This document shows positions 7,603-12,979 of a stretch of 12,979 nucleotides of DNA, one piece after another (position 1 is the stretch's first letter; each line of letters opens with the position of its first letter). Origin of the DNA: an uncultured Chryseolinea sp. GTDB taxonomy: Bacteria > Bacteroidota > Bacteroidia > Cytophagales > Cyclobacteriaceae. Under the pieces are notes generated by a model, which saw only the letters and a list, made by a program, of their open reading frames with translations, ran no database searches and was not told the origin of the DNA. The stretch lies in NCBI GenBank assembly GCA_946478915.1, contig CAMLER010000070.1:1-12979 (forward strand). The letters are read 5' to 3'. The translations under genes and the position numbers were made by a program.

Positions 7603-7633
7603 TAAAGGTAACGGAATTTCTGAACCAACACAA
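7603..7633 (-). promoter_or_regulatory. Possible promoter for the small membrane protein-yifB unit
   Basis: On the minus strand TTG (7633-7631) is followed after 20 bp by TACCTTTA (7610-7603), one mismatch from the Bacteroidota -7 consensus TAnnTTTG. The element ends 22 nt before the ATG of the small membrane protein, a sensible distance for a short leader. The match is imperfect and only suggestive. Confidence 0.3.
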
Positions 7634-7674
7634 TGTACATATTTTCTTATTGGTTGGAAGCAATAGGGGAAATG

Positions 7675-7710
7675 GGTATAAGGTAATAAGGTATAAGGTA
7701 AAAGGTTTAA
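7675..7710 (+). repeat. Heptanucleotide tandem repeat array (GGTATAA type)
   Basis: Five units run head to tail: GGTATAA, GGTAATAA, GGTATAA, GGTAAAA and GGTTTAA. They are imperfect copies of a 7-bp unit, one having an extra base. They lie in the gene-free spacer 7581-7756, between the start of the small membrane-protein gene and the end of the ABC exporter gene. Similar AAGGT-type heptads occur between genes in other Bacteroidota as far as I recall, but I cannot check that here. Confidence 0.75.
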
Positions 7711-7727
7711 GTACTGAGCACTTAAAC
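7705..7727. terminator. Hairpin at the junction of two repeat arrays, possible terminator of the ABC exporter unit
   Basis: GTTTAAGT (7705-7712) and ACTTAAAC (7720-7727) are perfect reverse complements around a 7-nt loop. In the minus-strand transcript of the ABC exporter the hairpin begins 29 nt after the stop codon and is followed by CTTTT. The stem is AT-rich and the T-run short, so a terminator role is possible but weak. Its left arm overlaps the heptad array and its right arm the octamer array. Confidence 0.35.
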
Positions 7728-7753
7728 ACCTAAACACTTAAACACTTAAACAC
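7722..7753 (+). repeat. Octamer tandem repeat array (TTAAACAC)
   Basis: Four direct copies of an 8-bp unit follow without gaps: TTAAACAC, CTAAACAC, TTAAACAC and TTAAACAC. Only one base differs among the four. The array ends 3 bp before the stop codon of the ABC exporter gene on the other strand. Such near-perfect short repeats are prone to slippage, so copy number may vary between strains. Confidence 0.8.
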
Positions 7754-7756
7754 ATC

Positions 7757-9577
7757 CTAAACTTTCTGCACGTCTATAAACTTCTTATAGAGCCCCTTGC
7801 TTTCAATCAACGAATCATGTTGTCCGCGTTCTACGATCTGGCCTTGATGTATGACAATTATTTCATCTGCATGTTGAATGGTGCTAAGCCGATGCGCGAT
7901 GATAATGGAGGTGCGATTTTGCATCAGTTTATCCAATGCATCCTGCACCAGTCTTTCAGACTCTGAGTCCAGTGCCGATGTTGCCTCATCAAGAATAAGA
8001 ATAGGAGGGTTTTTCAGAACAGCTCGGGCGATGCTCAATCGTTGGCGTTGGCCACCGGAAAGTTTTGAACCTCGCTCGCCGATGGTGGTTTGATATCCAT
8101 CTTCCATCTGAATAATGAATTCGTGGGCATGAGCAATCTTTGCAGCGTTTATAACATCATCTTCGTTTATGTTTTCCATGCCGAAGGCAATGTTGTTTAA
8201 TATAGTATCATTAAAAAGGATTGCCTCCTGCGTAACAACGCCCATCTGTTTTCGGAGCGATTCTATTTCATAATCGGGTAAGGCAATACCATCCACCAGC
8301 ACGCTCCCTTCCGTTGGATCATAGAATCGAGGTATCAGATCCGCAAGTGTAGACTTACCTCCACCAGACGGGCCAACCAGCGCAACGGTTTTCCCCTTTT
8401 CTATCTTAAGATTGATTCCCTTTAGCACATCTTCACGGTCATAGGCAAAGCTGACGTCCCTGAACTCGATGGCTTCTTTAAATTCTTTTAGTGCTATTGC
8501 ACCCGGTTTATTTTGAATGGCGGATTTCGTGTCGATGATAACAAAAATTCGTTCCGCTGAAACAACCCCTTTTTGCAACGAAGTGATTCCGTTTGAAAAG
8601 TTCTTGGCGGGCTGAAGCATGGATGCATAAAAAGTGAGAAATGTGAGGAATGCGGATGGGGTAAGCCCATCTTCACCTGACATTACTGATTGACCGCCGT
8701 AAAACAAAATAAAGGCAACTACGATCACCCCTAAAAATTCGGAAAGGGGAGAGGCTAATTCATTTCGACGTGCTATGGATAAATTTACCTTGCGGTGATA
8801 GCTGGTCTCGGCTTCAATTTTTCGAAACAAGAAATTTCGTGCGTTAAATGCACTGATAACCCTCATACCACTGAATGCTTCGTCGAGGATGTTGACAATT
8901 CGGCCCATCGTCTGCTGGCTTTGGGCGGCCTTGCGTTTGAGCTGCTTAATTATAATTGATATCAAACTTCCTGTCACGGGTAGCACGATCAAGGTGAAAA
9001 GGGTAAGCTCCACAGAGATCAAAAAAAGCATTGTAATATATATGATCAGGGTGATGGGTTCCTTGATTGCCTTGAATCCATTGATCACCGTATTTTCAAC
9101 TTCTCCAACGTCGTTAGTGAACCGCGAGATCAGATCACCTTTGCGCTGGTCGTTAAAAAATCCGATATGTAATTGGGATACGTTGCGGAAAATATCGACG
9201 CGCATGTTTTTCACGATGTCTACCTTCACCCTCGAGGCAACCATTCTTTCCATATACCGAAAAACATTGGAAAGGAAAACAAAAGCAACAATGGTAAGAC
9301 ATACGTATAGTAAGGTATTAACCGGGCCATAGGTGTCGGCAATATTCGCAAAGTGGTAGCCGAACCAGTTCTTGAAATAAGTGGCTGACCACTCGAGTTG
9401 TCCGGGTTCTGCAACGGTTTTGTCTGCGTTCTGCTGGAAGAGGATATCCAGCATCGGCATTAGCAAACCGAGGTAAGTGGCACTAAAAACGGCAGCAAGA
9501 AGAGCGTAAACCGAGAATTTGAAGAATTGAGAACCAGCTGAGGGCGCATACTCTAAGATCCGTAAATAAATTTTCAT
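7757..9577 (-). CDS. MsbA-like ABC exporter (fused permease and ATPase)
   Basis: The predicted protein is 606 residues with the standard half-transporter layout. The transmembrane domain of about six helices covers residues 15-330 and includes the long cytoplasmic coupling stretch (RVDIFRNVSQLHIGFFNDQRKGDLISRFTNDV). The nucleotide-binding domain covers about 365-606: Walker A GPSGGGKST at 402-410, Q-loop VVTQEAILFND, signature LSGGQRQR at 506-513, Walker B ILILDE ending at Asp530/Glu531, D-loop SALD and the switch His562 in IIAHRLST. All catalytic residues are present. It would work as a homodimer in the inner membrane and export a lipid-type substrate; lipid A core flipping by MsbA is the best-known case, but glycolipid, polysaccharide precursor or drug export cannot be excluded. 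It follows the outer-membrane beta-barrel gene by 6 bp. Confidence 0.95.
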   Translation of the reverse strand: MKIYLRILEYAPSAGSQFFKFSVYALLAAVFSATYLGLLMPMLDILFQQNADKTVAEPGQLEWSATYFKNWFGYHFANIADTYGPVNTLLYVCLTIVAFVFLSNVFRYMERMVASRVKVDIVKNMRVDIFRNVSQLHIGFFNDQRKGDLISRFTNDVGEVENTVINGFKAIKEPITLIIYITMLFLISVELTLFTLIVLPVTGSLISIIIKQLKRKAAQSQQTMGRIVNILDEAFSGMRVISAFNARNFLFRKIEAETSYHRKVNLSIARRNELASPLSEFLGVIVVAFILFYGGQSVMSGEDGLTPSAFLTFLTFYASMLQPAKNFSNGITSLQKGVVSAERIFVIIDTKSAIQNKPGAIALKEFKEAIEFRDVSFAYDREDVLKGINLKIEKGKTVALVGPSGGGKSTLADLIPRFYDPTEGSVLVDGIALPDYEIESLRKQMGVVTQEAILFNDTILNNIAFGMENINEDDVINAAKIAHAHEFIIQMEDGYQTTIGERGSKLSGGQRQRLSIARAVLKNPPILILDEATSALDSESERLVQDALDKLMQNRTSIIIAHRLSTIQHADEIIVIHQGQIVERGQHDSLIESKGLYKKFIDVQKV

Positions 9578-9583
9578 CGTGCG

Positions 9584-11275
9584 CTAAAACTCGTAAAGCC
9601 TTTTTGGAATATTCCAACGCAAAGCTAAGGAAGTTATGGTGGTGTTATTATCATAGAGCGAGACGGCGCTTTTACTCTTGCGGACAATAACATTAGCATC
9701 AATAAACAGATTATGTTTCAGCATCCAGGACAACGACAGGCTACCAAAAACTATGTCGTTAGAAATTCCCTGACCAATCTTATTGTTATAGGTTTGCTGA
9801 ATGGTTTGACTGTTTTTAAGAATGTCACCACCCCAGTTTACACCCGTGGTATCCCGTCCGGCTTGTGTTAGGACCAACTTCCCCACAACATTCAAACGCG
9901 GTAGCGGCTGATATCTTAAAATTCCCACCAACTCGGTAAGATTTGCGCCCAACGGGTGAGCGATTGGCTGCTTATAGCTGGAATAATTGCCGTAATTGGA
10001 AGTGTGAGCGTAGGTATAGGGTCGGATGATGTTTATTTCACCTTGTAGGTCCAGGTTGGGAACCCCAAAAGCATCGATATACTTTGCACCCCCCTGAACA
10101 GCAAATTTGTTAGCCCACCACCCGTTTCCGTCTTTGATGTTGTCCAGTACAAATTCGTCAAGCAATACCTGTCCATAAAAGGAGAGCTTGCGCGCCGCAT
10201 TCCATTTAAAATCGAAACCCAGTAACACGTTATCCGTGCTGCCATTTTGCTGTTCTATGGCGCGATAGAAAATGATTGGATTGAGGTAATCAAGCCGGAA
10301 GTGGTCGGTGCCGGTTGAATCATCAGCTGAAAACACAACGGCTTCGAACACTCCGATATTTAATCTTTTTCCAATGTTTATACTGAGATGGTGGAGAGCA
10401 TTGAATTTATTCGGATATCCACCTTTCGTATCCCGAAGCCCACCAAGGGTTCCATTAACATCTGCCGTCATCTGGTTGACGACGAACAGATAATTGATCT
10501 TCCATACTTTGACATTCCCTTTTATAAACCAGGCAGGTGGGGCAAAATCCGAAAAGATCAATGATCGATAGCCGTTTCCAACAAAGAAGCGGTCGTGCCC
10601 GAATTGCATATTGATATGTCGTGTTGCTTCAAAGGTGATGTACCCGCGCGCCTGTAGAAAGTCCACGCCTTTTCCCTGCTTATATTCCTTCCAAAATCCT
10701 TCGTGGGGAATCACCGGATAATGTCCCATCTGGTCCCACACGTAAGAGGGGAGGACCGCCTGGTTATCGGTGAGATAGCTGTAGAAACCCACCTTTTTGT
10801 CGACCATTCCACGAATCTCGACCCCCCGGGTGTTTACAAGAAGGCCATCTTCACGCCTGGAGTCGTCGCCATAGCCCAGGTATAAAACCGGGTTTATGTG
10901 CAGGTCAAATGCCTCTTCGTCAACATGATAAAGGTCTGATTTCTTTCGGTAAAAGGCTTTTAGTATTGGCTTCCGGCTGTCATCGCTTTCGGGACGTGAA
11001 AACTCCCAATTGTCATTGCGCAGGTATTCTGCATTAAACTGATCCGCTCTTGATGGAAAGAATCCCTGCTGAACAAGGGTATCGACGTATTCGGCTATCG
11101 ACGATCGCTTGTACGGCTTTACTGCGGTATGAATTTGCGGAAGAATTTTACCGGCCTTTATTTCGTACCGGTCTATCGAATGGTAATAGTCCTCGTTCAG
11201 TGGAGCGTAGCTGCTTTGAGCCAACAGACTCAAGGGGAAACTGCAAAAAATGAGAGTGTACAGTTTGATATTCAT
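9584..11275 (-). CDS. Outer-membrane beta-barrel protein, Wzi/RemB type
   Basis: The predicted protein is 563 residues. A signal peptide opens it (MNIKLYTLIFCSFPLSLLAQ, cut before SSYAPL). A helical N-terminal part (KPYKRSSIAEYVDTLVQQG) precedes a long run of amphipathic beta-strands, ending in ALRWNIPKRLYEF with the terminal Phe typical of barrels inserted by BamA. The stretch GHDRFFVGNGYRSLIFSDFA, about a third of the way in, is the feature I associate with the Wzi capsule-assembly family and with the F. johnsoniae gliding protein RemB. Wzi anchors capsule polysaccharide at the cell surface; RemB is needed for some gliding. I cannot choose between these roles from the sequence. It is the first gene of a two-gene unit with the MsbA-like exporter (6-bp gap), which supports a job in surface-glycan or envelope assembly. 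Confidence 0.8.
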   Translation of the reverse strand: MNIKLYTLIFCSFPLSLLAQSSYAPLNEDYYHSIDRYEIKAGKILPQIHTAVKPYKRSSIAEYVDTLVQQGFFPSRADQFNAEYLRNDNWEFSRPESDDSRKPILKAFYRKKSDLYHVDEEAFDLHINPVLYLGYGDDSRREDGLLVNTRGVEIRGMVDKKVGFYSYLTDNQAVLPSYVWDQMGHYPVIPHEGFWKEYKQGKGVDFLQARGYITFEATRHINMQFGHDRFFVGNGYRSLIFSDFAPPAWFIKGNVKVWKINYLFVVNQMTADVNGTLGGLRDTKGGYPNKFNALHHLSINIGKRLNIGVFEAVVFSADDSTGTDHFRLDYLNPIIFYRAIEQQNGSTDNVLLGFDFKWNAARKLSFYGQVLLDEFVLDNIKDGNGWWANKFAVQGGAKYIDAFGVPNLDLQGEINIIRPYTYAHTSNYGNYSSYKQPIAHPLGANLTELVGILRYQPLPRLNVVGKLVLTQAGRDTTGVNWGGDILKNSQTIQQTYNNKIGQGISNDIVFGSLSLSWMLKHNLFIDANVIVRKSKSAVSLYDNNTTITSLALRWNIPKRLYEF

Positions 11276-11296
11276 GGGCCTAAATTAATGGAAATT

Positions 11297-11326
11297 AAGA
11301 ATTCGGCTGAGTCGGAGTGAATTCTT
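11297..11326. repeat. 8-bp inverted repeat in the divergent spacer
   Basis: AAGAATTC (11297-11304) and GAATTCTT (11319-11326) are perfect reverse complements separated by 14 nt. The pair lies just upstream of the beta-barrel/exporter unit and about 70 bp before the L31 promoter. It may be an operator or a hairpin in the leader of the minus-strand transcript. I see no clear TAnnTTTG promoter for that unit in 11276-11395. Confidence 0.4.
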
Positions 11327-11395
11327 CAAAAATGAACAGGTTTCTAAATGACTTGAAAGTTTGTTGAATTGACGCGGAAAATAGAGATTCCATTC

Positions 11396-11426
11396 TTTGC
11401 ATATCGCCTTAGGCTCCTTATCTTTG
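11396..11426 (+). promoter_or_regulatory. Bacteroidota housekeeping promoter of the L31 gene
   Basis: TTTG (11396-11399), a 19-bp spacer and TATCTTTG (11419-11426) match the Bacteroidota primary sigma consensus TTTG-N19-TAnnTTTG at every defined base. Transcription would begin near 11432, leaving a leader of roughly 27 nt before the L31 start codon at 11459. It is the clearest promoter in the window and also supports the downstream L31 start over any start inside this region. Confidence 0.85.
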
Positions 11427-11458
11427 CAGTCCTTTTACGGAAAAACGCAGATTTTAAT

Positions 11459-11707
11459 ATGAAAAAAGGCATTCATCCTGAATACAGAGAGGTGGTTTTC
11501 TGGGACACTTCGAGCGATACCAAATTTTTAAGCCGGTCAACTTCTCACACCAAGGAAACGGTAAAGTGGGAGGATGGGAAAGAATATCCGGTGATCAAAG
11601 TCGAGGTAAGTTCCGCATCACATCCGTTTTTTACGGGCAAGAAAATGTTTGTTGATACCGCTGGCCGCGTAGAGAAATTCAAGAACAAGTACCAGAAGAA
11701 AGCATAA
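11459..11707 (+). CDS. rpmE2: 50S ribosomal protein L31 type B (zinc-free form)
   Basis: The predicted protein is 82 residues, within the normal range for type B L31. It starts with the family motif [20 protein letters not shown] and ends in [24 protein letters not shown]. There is no cysteine, so this is the C-minus paralogue that lacks the CxxC zinc site of type A L31. L31 bridges the two ribosomal subunits near the 5S rRNA and the head of the small subunit. In bacteria with both forms, the zinc-free form often replaces the other under zinc limitation; here the strong housekeeping promoter and lack of a visible Zur-like operator suggest constitutive use. The open frame extends upstream to 11369, but that part overlaps the promoter and is not translated. 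Confidence 0.97.
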   Translation: MKKGIHPEYREVVFWDTSSDTKFLSRSTSHTKETVKWEDGKEYPVIKVEVSSASHPFFTGKKMFVDTAGRVEKFKNKYQKKA

Positions 11708-11734
11708 TTCTTCTTCTTTTCGTGGAGAAAAGTG

Positions 11735-11763
11735 AAAGCCCTGCCTCAAGCGGGGCTTTTTAT
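11735..11763 (+). terminator. Rho-independent terminator of the L31 gene
   Basis: A 10-bp stem, AAAGCCCTGC (11735-11744) with GCGGGGCTTT (11750-11759), contains one T-G wobble and closes on the loop CTCAA. It is followed by a short T-rich tract (TTATTT). It begins 28 bp after the L31 stop codon, so L31 is mainly a single-gene transcript and the next gene probably needs its own promoter or read-through. Confidence 0.88.
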
Positions 11764-11830
11764 TTAAAAAGCACACGCACAAATTTTCCGCGAATCCTTC
11801 ATCCTTACCTATAGCTAAGTATTTTTGGGG

Positions 11831-12979
11831 ATGAATATTGTCCTCTTTGATGACCCAACGATACGCATGGGTCTATTGCCTTTTACGTTTACCCGTCCAG
11901 TCTCGTGCATTCGCGTTGGAATTTTAACCATAGCCCAAAAGTGGGAGAAAAGATTAGGGGTTGAAATTTCGTACAAAACTGAAGAGTACCTGCAAAAGAA
12001 GTTTCAGCTGATCTCGGGCCTCGATAATTTGCTGATTAATGGCGCACTATGTCCGGACGATCTGCTAGTAGACGCAGTCAGATCTTTGCCTGACGGTTAC
12101 TACCTGGTGAAGGGTAGCCTTTTATTGGCGACGCGGAATCCGGAGGATCCAATGACAGCGCAAAACACCATTGAGTATGAGAACAAATTTGTTTTGATTG
12201 ACCGGCCCTGGAGGATATTCCGCGAAAATGCGGAACAATTAAAGGCAGATTTCAAAATTTTAACGCAAGGTCGCACTTCCGCACCGATAACGGATCCACA
12301 CACTGCGGTGTATGGCGAAAAGAATATTTTTATCGAGGAGGGTGCCACCATTTTAGCGGCCGTTCTAAACGCACAAAGCGGCCCGATATATCTGGGAAAA
12401 AACAGCATTATCCAGGAAGGTGTCGTTATTCGGGGATCATTCGCGCTTGGAGAAAATGCTCAGATTAACATGGGCGCCAAGATTCGTGGAGATACAACGG
12501 TTGGGCCATGGTCAAAAGTTGGAGGCGAGGTGAGCAATTCGGTTATTTTCGGAAATACCAACAAATCACACGACGGCTACCTGGGAAATTCAGTATTGGG
12601 CGAGTGGTGCAACCTCGGGGCTGCAACAAATTCATCTAACTTGAAAAATAACTATTCCCCTGTGAAATTGTGGGACCATGAGCGAAACGAATTGTCCGAC
12701 ACGGGTCTCCAGTTTTGCGGACTGATGATGGGAGATTACAGCAAAAGCGGAATTGGAACCTTGTTCAATACCGGTACCGTTGTCGATGTATGTGTGAATA
12801 TTTTTGGTGGAGGTCTTAGTCCAAAGTATATTCCATCGTTTAGCTGGGGAGGACAGAATGGATTTACCCTGTACGATGCTGAAAAGGCAATAGAAACGAT
12901 CAATAGGATGATGACCCGACGAGACACGGATCTTATCGAGGATGATAAGGACATACTCTTGCATGTTTACAGGATGACA
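11831..12979 (+). CDS. GlmU-like putative sugar nucleotidyltransferase (3' end beyond the window)
   Basis: The frame is open from the ATG at 11831 to the last base, giving 383 residues without a stop, probably close to full length. The N-terminus (MNIVLFDDPTIRMGLLPFTFTRPVSCIRVGILTIAQKW) is that of the Bacteroidota GlmU-family proteins with an NTP_transf_4 domain; it lacks the usual glycine-rich nucleotidyltransferase signature. From about residue 165 a left-handed parallel beta-helix of hexapeptide repeats runs to about 330 (IFIEEGATILAAVLNAQSGP, GKNSIIQEGVVIRGSFALGE, GEWCNLGAATNSSNL), the fold of acyltransferases such as the GlmU C-terminal half. Its likely role is activation or acetylation of a sugar phosphate; the substrate is unproven. 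It follows L31 by 123 bp with a terminator between. I recall this gene next to L31 in other Bacteroidota. Confidence 0.9.
   Translation, partial: MNIVLFDDPTIRMGLLPFTFTRPVSCIRVGILTIAQKWEKRLGVEISYKTEEYLQKKFQLISGLDNLLINGALCPDDLLVDAVRSLPDGYYLVKGSLLLATRNPEDPMTAQNTIEYENKFVLIDRPWRIFRENAEQLKADFKILTQGRTSAPITDPHTAVYGEKNIFIEEGATILAAVLNAQSGPIYLGKNSIIQEGVVIRGSFALGENAQINMGAKIRGDTTVGPWSKVGGEVSNSVIFGNTNKSHDGYLGNSVLGEWCNLGAATNSSNLKNNYSPVKLWDHERNELSDTGLQFCGLMMGDYSKSGIGTLFNTGTVVDVCVNIFGGGLSPKYIPSFSWGGQNGFTLYDAEKAIETINRMMTRRDTDLIEDDKDILLHVYRMT

Noticed and set aside
7675..7753. CRISPR array
   Set aside because: The units are 7-8 bp and abut directly, with no spacers and no cas genes.
8889..9332. 147-codon plus-strand open frame inside the ABC exporter gene
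   Set aside because: It is antisense to an intact, fully motif-supported exporter, and its translation resembles no known family.
11369..11458. Upstream extension of the L31 reading frame
   Set aside because: It overlaps a full-consensus promoter, and L31 proteins begin at MKKGIHP.
11820..11827. TATTTTTG, a perfect -7 promoter element before the GlmU-like gene
   Set aside because: It ends only 3 bp before the well-supported ATG, so transcription would start within or after the start codon, and no TTTG lies 19 bp upstream.
12100..12408. 102-codon minus-strand open frame inside the GlmU-like gene
   Set aside because: It is antisense to a conserved coding region; composition and lack of motifs mark it as a shadow.

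Overview
The window comes from a Bacteroidota chromosome, most likely the order Cytophagales. Four things point there: an outer-membrane TonB-dependent receptor with a carboxypeptidase-regulatory-like N-terminal domain, a LytS/LytTR two-component pair, the zinc-free L31 next to a GlmU-like nucleotidyltransferase, and a textbook Bacteroidota promoter (TTTG-N19-TAnnTTTG) in front of the L31 gene. Genes are densely packed, with short intergenic regions. I see no tRNA, rRNA, CRISPR array, insertion sequence or prophage gene.

Layout. (1) 1-1022, minus: the N-terminal third or so of a TonB-dependent receptor, cut by the window edge. (2) 1298-3138, plus: a membrane sensor histidine kinase of the LytS type and a LytTR response regulator 11 bp downstream, divergent from the receptor and closed by a hairpin shared with the convergent gene. 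(3) 3197-4453, minus: a zinc-binding sugar C-methyltransferase-like protein. (4) 4673-7580, minus: a small two-helix membrane protein, a YifB/ComM-type AAA+ ATPase and an atypical SDR, possibly one transcription unit. (5) 7675-7753: a compact array of 7-bp and 8-bp tandem repeats meeting at a hairpin. (6) 7757-11275, minus: an outer-membrane beta-barrel protein of the Wzi/RemB type, followed 6 bp later by an MsbA-like ABC exporter. (7) 11459 to the end, plus: L31 type B with its own promoter and terminator, then a GlmU-like sugar nucleotidyltransferase that runs off the edge.

How they may work together. The kinase/regulator pair is divergent from the receptor, so control of the receptor by the pair is possible but not shown. 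The beta-barrel and ABC exporter are almost certainly co-transcribed and look like an envelope module moving a lipid-linked or polysaccharide product. The C-methyltransferase, the SDR and the GlmU-like protein are each compatible with nucleotide-sugar or surface-glycan metabolism, but they do not form a recognisable biosynthetic cluster.

Novelty. Most genes belong to known families and the window is largely ordinary. The less explained signals are the repeat array, several perfect inverted repeats in the gene-free spacers, the small membrane protein upstream of yifB, and the pairing of the beta-barrel with the exporter. I found no convincing evidence of a wholly new system.
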